Source: Calliopum simillimum
Taxonomy: Eukaryota > Arthropoda > Insecta > Diptera > Lauxaniidae
DNA length: 64,000 bases
Reading direction: 5' to 3'
NCBI GenBank assembly: GCA_951812925.1
Contig: OX638368.1
Span: 3,162,001-3,226,000 of the forward strand
In this document: piece by piece, positions 1-11,307 of the stretch
Layout: each line of letters starts with the position of its first letter
How positions within the stretch are numbered: position 1 is the first letter of the stretch
Made by a program: the position numbers and the translations under genes
Notes under the pieces: model-generated
Databases searched by the model: none
Told to the model about the DNA's origin: nothing
What the model saw: the letters and a program-made list of their open reading frames with translations, nothing else

Positions 1-524
1 TGTCCCATTCATTTTTAAATGTTCTTTTTATAAAAAAATATTACATGGTGAAAAAAATTTTTTTTCACCGAAATATTTTAAACTTAAAAATACTTTTCAA
101 TTTTTTTTAAAAAAAACCCCTCTTAAATTTTTTTTAAAAGTACTTCAATTAAAGCATAATTTAAAAGCTTTAAAATGATGTGTGACTCAAGATGGTATTC
201 GGTCGTTGGATGAGAGTTTTTGGCTTTTAAACGCTTTTTTCGTAAGATGCCTTCCTCTTGAGTAAACAAAGAGTTTTGCCTGCTGTGGGCGTTTAAAAGC
301 CAAAAACTCTCATCCAACGACCGAATACCATCTTGAGTCACACATCATTTTAAAGCTTTTAAATTATGCTTTAATTTGAAGTACTTCTAAAAAAAATTTA
401 AGAGGGGTTTTTTTTAAAAAAAAATTCAAAAGTATTTTTAAGTTTAAAATATTTCGGTGAAAAAAAATTTTTTACACCATGTAATATTTTTTTATAAAAA
501 GAACATTTAAAAATGAATGGGACA
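1..524. repeat. Foldback element with about 235-bp inverted arms
   Basis: The segment reads as a near-perfect inverted repeat. The left arm runs from the window edge to about 237 and pairs with about 288-524; the outer ends read TGTCCCATTC and GAATGGGACA. A spacer of about 50 bp separates the arms. Differences are mostly length changes in A or T runs. The left end coincides with the window edge, so the arm may extend further. Short ORFs on either strand here are consequences of the palindrome. No transposase is visible, so this is a non-autonomous foldback or long-TIR MITE. Confidence 0.85.
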
Positions 525-937
525 AGTTACTTTACAAACTTTGGTGTGAGCTCTAAATTTTTGAAAAAACACCTTTTCATGAAAATCACTAAAAACGCCA
601 ACTTCAACACCCTGTATTTTAACAATTAATGGTACTAGGACCAAATCCTCCCGGAATATTGTTTCTGTATATCAGGACTACCATATTGCCAAATTTGAGC
701 GAAATCGGAGACAGAAAAATTTTCAGCTGGTACACTTGACGTGTTTTGCTTCATATATATATGCTTAACTTTTTTTACTTTTTTTTTTGACAAGCACCCT
801 TCCAATTTTTGATTCTTATATAAAAAGTGACCTCTCCACCAAGTTTGGTGAATGTGCCTCAAAAACTGTAGAATTCCACAATTTTTGAGAATTCCTCATA
901 TATGGAAATGGAGACTTTTACCATATTTTCTGATCGA
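525..937. other. Unassigned AT-rich stretch
   Basis: This is low-complexity AT-rich DNA between the foldback element and the first recognisable Tc1 transposase codons. No coding signal, splice structure or RNA gene is evident. Part of it may be the decayed 5' part of the Tc1 element. Confidence 0.4.
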
Positions 938-2771
938 GTGGTAACAGTCTTATGAGAAGACCAAAGAGAGAAAGGCGAAGCCCGAAATATACAAGAGGAA
1001 CTGTCTAGCATAGAATCATGTAGAATCATGGTCTGGGGATACTTCTCCGCGCAAGGAATCGCACAGTGCGTTGAGCCCATACAAGCAATGGTCAAAAATA
1101 GAAGGAGTGGTTGGATATCGATGAAATTTGGTACTATAAGTAATTTGGGGTCGCTGAGCTCAAAAATGATCTCAGATTTATTGTAAACTTTATAGTTTTG
1201 CTAAAAAACAGGTATTTAGGACGATTTTCTTAAGGTCCATTTATAACGATGATAAAAAAGTAATGTTTAATGTTAACAAATGAAATGTACGTAGTAGGAA
1301 TAATGTTTTTTGTACTTGTGAGACCATTTGTGTTAATAAAGACAAAAAAAAAATTTTCAACATAAATTTTATATTTCATACAAATTTTTCGTTTTAAGCA
1401 TTTTTTAAAAAAAGAAAAAAAAAATTTGTAGGACAAAGTAGGAAAAGTTATTTGCAGTTCTTGATTATATAGAATTCGAACTAGTAGATAAAGAAAAAAA
1501 ACGGCACTTATTTTTATAACATTTGTTTTTTTTTTTTTTTTTCCATCGAAAATTGTCAATTTCTGAAGTTTTTCATTTGATAATATCGTGTATTAAAACC
1601 ACTACAATATACATCAAATTATATATTTTGTTGAAGATAAATATTATATGCAATACAATATGTATATTTGATCATACTGTATCTAAAATCACTGTCACGT
1701 AAATTCTGTTTTGCCTTTTGTTTTTCAATCTAATTTGTATTGAATTTTCAATTTAAGTTTTTCATTTATTTTACTCTCTCAATAAACTTTCAAATGTAAA
1801 GACGTGTGTCGAAGGATTTATAGTTTTTTTCCAACATATTTTCCAAAATTTTTTAGTTTTATTAATTTACTCAAATATTATTCATAATAAAAAACTTTAC
1901 CTCGCTTAGTTTAATCAAAAGACAAATTTTTGATAATTATTTGTTTAAGAGAACTCAAAACGAAGTGAATAAAACATGATTTTTTTTGAAAAATATCTCA
2001 ACTTCGAAGTGTCACAGCGTAGCCAAAACTGAGTTTTTCCCCTAAATATTTTGTTTTTATTTTATTGATACAATTACCTGTCGATTGATACCAATATTAT
2101 TAGGTTTCGAGTCACAAAAAATTTTGATTTTTGCCCACTAGCCAACGCAGTGTGAATCGGTCCAATACTATAAAATACTATGATGCCATATGCAACTTGG
2201 AAAATGACTCTAAAATGGATATTCCTGTATGATGACAACCCTAAGCACACGTCGAAAGTGGTAAAAGATTGGATAAAATGGCAAAATATTGATTTTCATC
2301 AATGCCCCGCGGAGTCGCCAGATCTAAACCCAATCAAATCGTCAAGTCTCGAAATTGCATTGCTTATTTTGCAATCAAAAATTTAGAAAACAGGATGAGT
2401 TGTTTTATGATGCTAAAAAGCGGTAGCAGGACATATCGCACTCATTTGTAAAAAGTTTTATCGCATCCATGCCAAAAAGATGCAAAAACAGGGGTTATTC
2501 CATTAAATATTGATTTTTTTAGTTATTAATTTTTAATTTAGATTAATAGTTGCAAATGTTTTGCACAGCCAATACCGATACATTTTTATATTGCTCTTAA
2601 GTTTTAGTTTTGTTTAGTGATGTATGGACTTTTTATTTTTGTTTTATAAACAACAATATAAATGACATAAAACTTCATACCAAGAATTTTATTTGCATCT
2701 GTTTTAGTGGCTAAAAATTGGTGATTCAGTTTCAAGTGTTTTTGGTTGCAAATGTTATGCACAGCACTGTA
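938..2771 (+). mobile_element. Decayed Tc1-like transposon, transposase in two pieces
   Basis: Two blocks on the plus strand match the order of a Tc1-family DDE transposase. At about 970-1090 PKYTRGTV is followed by IMVWGYFSAQG (family MVWG-FS). At about 2176-2340 come MMPYATW, DDNPKHTSKVVKDWI, then SPDLNPI, which holds the second catalytic Asp region. A third block at 2460-2505 gives SMPKRCKNRGYSIKY, the usual C terminus. Frameshifts and stops separate the blocks, and about 1 kb of unrelated sequence lies between the first two. The right end near 2745-2769 reads GCACAGCACTG followed by TA, as expected for a Tc1 terminus and its TA target. The left end was not found. It cannot encode an active enzyme. 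Confidence 0.75.
1106..2159. other. Sequence splitting the Tc1 relic
   Basis: AT-rich sequence lies between the two transposase blocks. The part at about 1148-1175 (GGGGTCGCTGAGCTC) resembles the foldback family at 39.1 kb and 40.1 kb, suggesting insertion of another repeat. No coding region is supported. Confidence 0.4.
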
Positions 2772-3330
2772 TGGGACGTTTTTCGATATATTTGGACTTT
2801 AATCGATTCCTTAAATATTTTCCAATACTTTTACTGATATTTGGGATGTTTTTCGACATTTTTGGACTTAAACCGATATTTTAGATGTTTTGCAATATTT
2901 TTCGATACATTTGGATTTTTACTGATATTTTGGATGTTTGTCGATACACTTTTACTTTCACTGATTTCTTCGATGTATTTCAATATTTTCCGATACTTTT
3001 GGACTTTCACTGATGTATTGGATGTTTCGGACTTTTAGCTAAATTTTAGATTTTTTTCGATACTTTTTATATTTTTCAATGCTTTTTGGCTTTTACCGAC
3101 ATTTTAGATGTTTTTCGATATTTTTCGACCTAAGAGATTTCTTCAATTCAATATCTTCCTATACTTTTAGAATTTAACCGATATTTTTCGATACTTTTTG
3201 GACTTTCACTGATTTCTCCGATGGATTACAATATTTTTCGATACATTTGGTTTTTAACCGATATTTTAGTAAGAAATAAATTCATTGGAGCATCTATTTG
3301 TGGGAAATTATTTAAAAAAAAAAGTTGCTT
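2772..3330. repeat. Degenerate tandem array, motif TTTTTCGATACATTTGGACT
   Basis: A loosely repeated unit of roughly 50-65 bp recurs about ten times, built from phrases such as TTTTTCGATA, TTTGGACTTT and ACCGATATTTT. The 3' flank contains GGAGCATCTATTTGTGGGA. A second array with the same unit and nearly the same flank (GGAGCATCTGTTTGTCGGA) lies at 25755-26070, so array and flank travel together as one dispersed element. Confidence 0.75.
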
Positions 3331-3365
3331 ATCACCTTTGTTTGCTTAAAAAACTCATTTAATTA

Positions 3366-3718
3366 TCATACTACTATATAAAATACAACGTCGTTTGTCC
3401 GATTTGCATGATTTTTTTTTTCGCTCACATATAATTTGCCTGGTAAGGTTCAAAGATACATTTTCAAGTCCCATGACTCGAAAACCAGTTATCCAATTTT
3501 TTTCTATCAAAGACATGTTATCCGTTGACATTCCAGGACAAACTCCAATTTAAAATTTTTTCGGCTATGTCCGGGATATTAAAAAATTTCGGTACTGGAA
3601 AAAATAACATCCGCTGGAAAATAGGCACTACTAAAATATTTCACAGGGATAAATGAGATTAGCTACATAAATATTGAAAAGGTATCGGATACGGGCAAAC
3701 GCTCCCGGGGTAACTTAG
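3366..3718. mobile_element. Helitron-like non-autonomous element, copy 1
   Basis: The left part has the phrase CTACTATATAAAATACAACG. The right end has a GC-rich short hairpin region (ACGGGCAAACGCTCCCGGGG) followed by CTTAG, the CTRR-type Helitron terminus. The middle shares CCGGGATATTAAAAAATTTC and CGCTGGAAA with copies at 3734-4141 and 33930-34441. There are no ORFs for Rep/helicase. Confidence 0.65.
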
Positions 3719-3733
3719 TAGTTAGATATAAAA

Positions 3734-4141
3734 TACTACTATATAAAATATAACGTCTGTCTGTCTGTATATGTCTTCATAGCCATTCATCCGATTTTCA
3801 TAATTTTTTCTTTCCTTTATATATATTTTGCATGGCAAGGTTCATCCGCGTTCTTGGAAATTCCCATAATTCAAAATCAGTTATTCGATTTGCATGTTTT
3901 TTGCTTTCGAAGATAAGCTATCAGATGAGATTCCAGTACAAACTCTTATTTGAAATACCTTCAGCATCGCCCGGAATATTAAAAAATTCTGGGACCGGGA
4001 CAAATAACTTCCGCTGGAAAAATGTCCAATACAGTGAGATAAAAAAACCTACTGATACTGTTTGACAGATATGAATGTTAGGTACATACATTTTTAAAAG
4101 GTATCGGGAACAGGCGAACGAAGTCACTCCCGCGCAACTAG
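3734..4141. mobile_element. Helitron-like non-autonomous element, copy 2
   Basis: This copy has the same organisation as the previous one: CTACTATATAAAATATAACG then a CTGT run at the left, the shared middle GCCCGGAATATTAAAAAATT, and a right end GGCGAACGAAGTCACTCCCG followed by CAACTAGT, the CTAG Helitron end before T. It follows copy 1 directly, and the same flank GTTAGATATAAAATA occurs after both right ends (3721 and 4141). Confidence 0.7.
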
Positions 4142-4157
4142 TTAGATATAAAATAAT

Positions 4158-5589
4158 CAAAATTCCTGCAATTCAAATGGATATGGTAATTCTTCTCATT
4201 CATTTAGATTGAAATTGTGAAATTGAGAAAAAAAAGCTTTATGCATTTTACAAAAAATTCTCTTAAATATTTCTCACACTTTTATACCAACTCATTGATC
4301 ATTGACGTATAATCATAAGTACTTACTAACTTTTTTCTTTTTTTTTTGTCTATTGTGAAACTTAAACCTAGTCCTAAAGAAACTTTCCAAAGCACTGAAT
4401 TTATCTTATTACTTATTCAATTTTGTATAATTATCGATGGATGAACTCTTAAAATTTTTCGCGTAGTCATCATTTAATAATTTGTATACCAGCATTGCAA
4501 AATTTTCTTCTTGATAAGTTCATATACGAGTATCTATCACTTTCACAACTAACTGCGGACTGACTGCCATTCAAAGCATTTCAATTTTTCGCAACAAAAC
4601 TTTAATCAGCTGTCAGCAATGAATAAATCAAAGGTGGCTACTGCTACATATGTACTTTGCTAACAAATGTTGTACATGTCTTGTACAAAATGTCGTCTAA
4701 CATATTAACATCGATGCTATGAAATGATCTTATTATCATCATCAATATATCTTTAGCTGTTAAGCACCATCATCGTGGCGGCATCATTCACATCAACGTC
4801 GTCATCAACATCATCATCTTTTAGTTCGGAACACTGTCTGGGTCTGTCTGGTCCAACTGTATATGTAACTATGTTGTTGGTAAATATTGTTGCATTTGTT
4901 GCACATTTTTACTGCCATATCACCGTGATACATCAGCGCTATGTAATACCCTTTGTATTTCTGATATTCCCGCTTTCTGACAGCCGTTCATCGTCAATCT
5001 AACGTCTGCTTTGTTTACATTTTCCAAGCATCAGTAGATACTTAGACCTGTACGTATGATATTTCCATGTCATGAGTTCAACTGCCACATTTTTTTAAAA
5101 TTTTTCTGTTACCGTCTTTTGTGTTTTTTGCCATTTTTAATAAGAGCGACTTCTTTTTTGAGAGGGATTTTTTTTATTTTGCTCAAAGTTTCAAAGCTAT
5201 TTTTGATGGGCTTGCCTAAGAGTTTTTTTCGTTCTAGAAGTAACATAGTTATAGCTCTATTGACAATTTGTCTTATTAAGTTAGTTAAGTTACTGACACA
5301 ATTTTTTTATTGACTATCTATAGTAATTGTGTTGGAAAAACTAAAGTTCAACTGTTCGAGTAGATGTTAATACAATAAAGGTATGTAAGTTAATGCAAAT
5401 TCATTCAGTGTGCAATATATCACTTAAAGTTTTCGCTTCAAATATGTATATAAGACCATAACAATAAAAGCGTAAAAATTATTTAGAAATCTTTTAATGC
5501 ATCACAGTCGAAGAATGTACAAAAGACTGATTCAAAAAAATTTTAGTTTCCACGATTACGCACAAAATTCTAAAAGAGGGTGCGAAAAA
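4158..5589. other. Non-coding stretch, possibly 5' flank or first intron of the cuticle gene
   Basis: No convincing gene. It contains a simple ATCATC/CATCAA-rich tract at about 4735-4830 and otherwise looks like unique AT-rich sequence. A short plus-strand reading frame at about 4872 starts with a hydrophobic run that superficially resembles a signal peptide, but no fitting splice donor was found. The missing first exon of the chitin-binding gene may lie here or upstream of the window. Confidence 0.35.
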
Positions 5590-5765
5590 AATAGCTGAGA
5601 TTTTTTTTTAAATAGAGGTGGCCGAACGTCGATTTATTCCTAATCTCGACTTGATGCAGTTTTTATATTATTATGATCTCAAAAATTCTCGGAATGAGTC
5701 GTACGATGCATCAAATTTTTCGTCTTGAATCAAGGTATATAGAAAAAAATAAAAATTGAGACCTT
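5590..5765. repeat. Dispersed repeat, partner at 56630-56780
   Basis: Shares TCGGAATGAGTCGT, CAGTTTTTAT and GAATCAAGGTA in the same order and spacing with 56630-56780 on the same strand. It is a diverged dispersed repeat of unknown class without coding capacity. Confidence 0.65.
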
Positions 5766-5867
5766 GACTAAATGACGAATTGTTTTTTTTTTTTTAGCTA
5801 AAATACCCTTGAAAAACATTTTTTCGAAATTTCACCCTATTGCAAAACATTAAATCTTCAGCTTTGG

Positions 5868-6010
5868 TAAAACTGGTTCTTCCAAGGTTGTCATAAAATC
5901 GCGGCATCCTCAGTGGAGGAATTACTACGACGTGCAGGAGATTTATCTCAAGCAACGTACCGTCAATGTGTTAATCTGGAGGGAGGCGTACACAGCAACT
6001 CCTTATAAGT
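5868..6010 (+). other. Unexplained open segment of about 47 codons
   Basis: A plus-strand frame stays open from FGKTGSSK to ATPYK and ends at TAG at about 6010. It is unusually rich in charged and aromatic residues for chance AT-rich DNA and is preceded by TCTTCAG, which could act as a splice acceptor. I recognise no family. It may be a decayed transposon gene or chance; nothing links it to the cuticle gene. Confidence 0.2.
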
Positions 6011-6594
6011 AGATTTTTGGTCAAGGACAAGTTTAAAGTAACCTTTGACATATCTGCATTTCCCAAAAAAAAAAAAAGAATTCTCTGGCTCCTGTTTTAT
6101 AGCTCAACCCAGCAGCCAGAACACCACCCCTAAATGAATTAAAAAAAAAAATTAAAAAAGTCTCATCTCACTTTCTTGACATCCTTTTTCAGATTTGATA
6201 GTGGAAATTGAAATTTTTTTTTTTTTTTTAATCTTGCATTCATGTTTTTTTTTTCTATGTAAAGAATTCGTGTCAGATCTTGGTGACGTCATGTGTAAAA
6301 AGAAAGAGAGAAAGAAGGAAAGACAGCAGGACTACTGGTACTCCAAGAAGGCCTTATATCATGTCTTTTTGACCGCTGTTTCTCCTACTTGGATGTTACA
6401 TTTACCGATAAGTAGACTTCTTGAGAGCTCTTCGGTTTTTTCGAAAATGGGTTGTATTTATTTTTGTTATCGTAAATGGTCTCCCTATTTATGTTTTTAC
6501 ACATTTATTAACACGATGCACTGTCGAGGTCCTCAGCAGCAGAGTGGTCTGAAGATCATTTTCCACCTTTCTTCATCGACTCTTGCAGCAAATT

Positions 6595-6830
6595 ATTTTT
6601 CAAAAATGGGCCCAAAACGGTCACTTAGAAGCTCGGAGGTACCTCTGGTCATATGCAAAATATATTTTTGACTTTTTCCCACCAATTTGTGGCAAAAACT
6701 TTTTCACAAAAATGGGCCCAAAACGGTCATTTAGAGGAGCCAAAACAACTCTGGGCATGTTGAAATTTTGTTTTCGACTTTTCCCCATCGTTTGGTGCAA
6801 CAAATTTTTTTTACAAAAATAGGTCGAAAT
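6595..6830. repeat. Tandem repeat, about 106-bp period
   Basis: The phrase ATGGGCCCAAAACGGTCA occurs at about 6606 and 6712, and a diverged third start appears at about 6817. About 2.2 units lie 75-310 bp upstream of the splice acceptor of the first visible cuticle exon. Confidence 0.75.
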
Positions 6831-6903
6831 ATTTCCTCATACTTTTTCATTCACGTGCGATTTTAAATAAGAATTAATTATTATTTTATTTATTACTTTA
6901 CAG

Positions 6904-9218
6904 TCCCAAAACGCAATCGGCGCACATCGTGCTTATGACAAAACTTCATTTTCGTGCACTGGACGGCCGGCTGGCTATTACGCAGATATTGAAACAGGTT
7001 GCCAGGTAAGTGATCCAGAAAAATTTCCAAATCCACGCGATATCTAGTGTTTGTATGTATATCTATAGGTTTATCACATGTGCGATGGCTTGGGCAGACA
7101 ATTCAGTTACTCATGTCCCAATACGACACTTTTTCAACAGCGTATGCTGATCTGTGATCACTGGTATATGGTTAACTGCTCCAAAGCAGAAAGCGATTAT
7201 GCAGCAAATTTACTAATCGGTAAGATCTACATACGAATATATGTATATGAAGTGATGATTGTTAAAACCCCAGATGTTTCATGCAAACATCGATTCAATT
7301 AACTAATAACTTCCAAGACATTTCCTTTTGAATGGTTGATTAATCACAATGTATTCCTTAGGGCAACGCGACAAACCTTTTGTTAATGATGAGGAGAGTA
7401 ATTTACGGACACCTAGACCAGATTTACTCGATCGTCCATATGCACCAGATTACTCTGGTGAATCATTTCGGAAACAATATAATAAGGTTTGACAAAGTTC
7501 ATCATTTAGATTCTAGACTGAAGATTTTATATTTTTCATTATTACAGCCAGCCTCATCCGTACAAAATCAAATAATTGATAACAACGAACACAAAACTAC
7601 CGATAAATTGGCATCTGCAAGTCAGTTACAACCAGGACAAACCCGCTGGAAAATACCGCCTCCAAGTAGAACTATTTTGCCACCAGCCTATGAGCCACAA
7701 GTTGAGCAAACCACAACGCCAAAATCGAGATCCACAAACAACGTTCGTTTCATTACCACAACGAAAGCCAAGCAGACTACACAGAAACCATTTGCACACA
7801 CGCCAACATCAAGCTCTAGAAGACCTACAGCATCTCCGTTTTCAGCAACTCCGAAACCAACACGACGCCAAAATTATCCCAATTCCAATAAAGCAGCACT
7901 ACATCAACGACAGCAGCATGATATATTGGCTGCTGAACATGATGATCTGGGCACCAGTCATAGCACTCGTTACAATACATCAGCCGATTTTAATTCTGCA
8001 GAGGCACGAGTACCTAATAAGCCAGGATCTGCACAAAATCGCAAATCCTCTTATACAACGACAATATCCAATAGTGTTAACAAATCGTCTATAAAAGTTC
8101 CATCGAAAATTTATGAACCTCCCTTTCTTTATCCAATTTACAATCAGGAGGAAGAGCCAGCATCCACGGCGCAACCATTACGTGCTTCTAGCGCAGCACC
8201 ATTTATGGTAGCCACTCGCACTACGACTTCCCCGACAACGATCCGTCCAAATACACGCCCCACGACTTTGGCTGGAAAGCCCTTTACGCCATCGCCATTG
8301 GCAGCGTTGACTTCAACAACACCACAAATTTTTCGCAACTCAAACACTCTAAATCACAATCAACCACTTCATGGCAGATTTGGCTCAAACAAACTAGATA
8401 CAAGAACGCCAACACCAGCACAGGGTTTTAAACCACCAACGCCGCGTCCACCCATAAATTCAGCAAAAACGCTACGCCCACCAACTACGACAAAGACACA
8501 AAGACCAGTATCGTCAGATAACAGTTCTAACTCCGTCGCCAAGAGTACAACTGCTGCAAAAACTCAGTTGCCTGCTAACGATTTACTGCCACCATTCCAA
8601 GAGTTCGTGCAACATGACGTTGCGACAACACAGGGACCACCAATTTACTACGACTGGAAGATACCTTCGAACGGCTTAGAACCGCCTAAGCTAGATCCAC
8701 CGATTGGCGTTGATGGACGTGAATATTCAGACATAGCTGTCGACTACAATTCTATAAGTACAGCAGGTGGATTTACGCCCTCGACAACGTTTGGTGTGGA
8801 TCAAGCCAAAACAACAGAGTCTACGAAAAATCCCTTCTTAGTTTCAAAGCAAAAACTCGAAACATCTACGGCAAAGACTTCAATATCACGTTCAGTCAAA
8901 GAAACGGCACAGCCAAATGGTGTGCAAAAATTCACAAGATCCGATGCCGTAGTATCTACAGTATCATCGAATTCTGCCGATTTAACACAGATACGCAAAG
9001 AATTTTCCGTGCCGGAGTATCTTTTTCCATTAGAGGATATTGGTCGCACCGGCTACTTGTCTAGCGACACCTATAACTCTTTTCAACTGAAAATACCAGA
9101 TGGTCAAAATCTTAATGGGGAGGAGCATTTACATTGGTTCGGTGAAAATCCCAAATGCCCTGAATGTCATCCATCCTATGTCAAGCCTGGTACCTGTGAA
9201 CCATGCCTACGAAGATAG
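6904..9218 (+). CDS. Secreted CBM14 chitin-binding (Cpap1-type) protein, 3' part of gene
   Basis: Four exons on the plus strand, 6904-7005, 7069-7219, 7362-7486 and 7548-9218, join with GT-AG sites into one frame of 682 residues ending in TAG. Residues 11-71 form a peritrophin-A/CBM14 domain with six Cys (18, 33, 39, 50, 63, 71; spacing 14-5-10-12-7) and the typical GYYAD and CQVYHMC motifs and CDHW. This family binds chitin in cuticle or tracheal matrix. About residues 130-560 are Thr/Pro/Ser-rich and probably disordered or glycosylated. The C terminus has CPEC and CEPC nine residues apart, ending in Arg-Arg. One domain followed by a long linker fits the Cpap1 class. The first visible exon begins in phase 0 after TTACTTTACAG, so an upstream exon with start and signal peptide is missing from my model. 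The domain call is firm; the ortholog is not identified. Confidence 0.88.
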
Positions 9219-9315
9219 ACAGAAGAAGAGAAGCAAAAAACGAATGAAATGAAGCCTCGCGAGGCGCTGCTTTAACTTAGAAAACTACGACAACCACTAT
9301 ACTAAAAATGATTTA

Positions 9316-9321
9316 AATAAA
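9316..9321 (+). terminator. Poly(A) signal of the chitin-binding gene
   Basis: AATAAA lies about 98 bases after the stop codon on the coding strand. It is the first canonical signal and marks the likely 3' end. Confidence 0.6.
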
Positions 9322-10832
9322 ACAAAAACTTATTAAACAAACTAGGAGGGCAGTTCAAAAAGTATTTAAAATCAATTCTTAAAGAGTATCATTGATTGCA
9401 TTACCAGTTATTATAGTCCAGTTAGTACAGAAGAAAAAGTAAACATTTTTTTTTTTTTCAGATTTTAACACATACTTTGATTTTAATTCATCTGTAGAGT
9501 GTGATTATAATTATTAATAATACTCTGAAATAATTTAACGTTTTTGTGCTTAACCTGAGATACCATTATCAAAATCCTCCATTTAAAAGCCACTTAATGT
9601 AAAATGACGTGTTTTGCCAATTCTCTTCTCTGGTATGGGCCTTAAGTAAAATATATAAAATTTGCAAATACTCCAACTTTTTCTGCATGAAAATCTCTAT
9701 TAAATGGACTTTATAGATAATTTTACTTTGTTATTTTTTGTACACATTTTTTTTCTTAATAACAAACACAGTATCTGTACCTAAATTAAGCTTAGTCATA
9801 AGTAATTCATGTAAGCATTCGGTAGATTAGCGTATTTAATCATTTACATTTGTACCTAATGCCAATATTTTTAAAAGTTAAGACCTACGAAACTCAACAT
9901 ACGATTATTAGAACTATTTTTTTTACTATTATATATGTATACGTATGTACCGTTTGTATTTAATATTCGTAAATATATTTGTGTGTTTTAAGCTGTTGTT
10001 TAGATGTAAATTGTGTAAAAAGAAATTTTTTCACAACTTTTTGGTATAATATATCAATTAAATATTGAATATCATGAAAAGTGTTGAGTATTTTATTATT
10101 TATCAACGACAGAGGTCCACAAATATGGATAAAGGGTTGCAAAATTTCGTGAGAAGTTTCTATAACGTGTAGAATACAATTTCTGGACCAACAAAATTTG
10201 GACCATCCTCAACTGGCCCTTTCGAACCCGTTACATATATACTGAACTAAACATATTACATTTATGAAACGTTAGTCCTAACTCAGTGAAAGTAAATTTT
10301 CATGGAGTAACTCGATGTCGATGTCCATTCAGACAAAGCAAAGCAGTCGAATTTACAAATATGATTAAAAGATTATTTACCCAAAAGTAGTGAAACCAAA
10401 TGTTCAACTAAACTTACTGCGAAATTCAAAATTAATGAACTACTACTATTAACGGATATGGAAACAGATTTTTCTGAAGAAAAAGCCTGCCCCACGTTGG
10501 GCGCCATTTTTGTGATCTGGTAATAAATTCCCGCTGATTGAACTAGAAAGAGTAAGGTTTCAGTATAATTGCCTTTGCTTTGAAATATCCATCATGGTAT
10601 GCGGTAAGCATCCTCCTGTATTCAAATGACGGCTGCAATAATTTTTTAAAAGTACGGGTCCCGAATCATTCTACATAAGACAGATCTGACGTAAAGTCAT
10701 AAAAAAACGTAAATTGTTTTTCATAGTTTTGAGAAAATCGAATTTTTATTGTTATTCATAAAAGGCAGTACCTTCTTTTTCTAAAAAATATTTCTTTTAA
10801 TATTTTTTTACGGCAGATATATTTTATTTAGT
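9322..10832. other. Intergenic AT-rich stretch
   Basis: This is the downstream flank of the cuticle gene, perhaps including alternative 3' UTR. No coding region, RNA gene or clear repeat was seen. Confidence 0.4.
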
Positions 10833-11307
10833 CCCTGCAGGCAAACGGACTAGTTTAAGGGTAGTCTATTAACCAGTACTAGTTCGACTTCAATCCATTT
10901 TTGCTTTACGTTTGCACTAGTCCCGGGCTAGTTGTGGAGTGAAGAGGTCTTTTAACAGCTAGTATTCGACCAGTGGTTTCGTGTGTAGTCATGTGTGTTG
11001 TAATATTTCTTTTTTTTTTATTTTGATTTGAGTTTATATTTTCTTAAAATAAATTAGTTAAATAAATTAATTAAATAAATGGTAATAAATCCATTTATTT
11101 AATTTTTTTCCACAATTTATTTTGACACATAATTCAAGTGGCACAAAACATAAATTATTTCAAATTACGATTCAAATTTATTTGCCCCTACAAACTACAA
11201 ACTGATATCAAACTGGCCTCCACTGCATCCCTTTTTCACTAGTTGCGGGCTAGTACTAGTCGTGAACTAGTATTTTGTGTAGACTGTCTCATATTTTTAC
11301 TGCAGGG
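10833..11307. mobile_element. MITE with CCCTGCAG termini, copy 1
   Basis: The left end reads CCCTGCAGGCAAACGGACTA and the right end TTTTTACTGCAGGG, giving inverted CCCTGCAG termini. Subterminal regions on both sides are packed with ACTAGT/CTAGT motifs. Interior phrases ACAAACTACAAACTGATATC and CACAATTTATTTTGACAC recur in a second copy at 57274-57820. It is about 475 bp with no ORF. The superfamily is not settled because no clear target duplication was found. Confidence 0.75.

Noticed and set aside
3921..4160. Minus-strand frame with SLYWTFFQ and FNIPGDAEG, repeated at 33914-34192
   Set aside because: The shared peptide comes from the Helitron-like repeat present in both places; the frames are short and not conserved at their ends.
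4775..5002. Plus-strand frame whose internal Met starts a hydrophobic run (MLLVNIVAFVAHF), possible signal peptide of the chitin-binding gene
   Set aside because: No fitting splice donor in phase 0 was found; the upstream part is a simple ATC repeat. Left as an open possibility only.
6195..6671. 158-codon plus-strand frame upstream of the cuticle exons
   Set aside because: Composition is low-complexity, it runs into the 106-bp tandem repeat, and it has no domain or splice relation to the chitin-binding exons.
7576..8094. 172-codon frame overlapping the cuticle exon
   Set aside because: It is a shadow of the Thr/Pro-rich coding exon in another frame.
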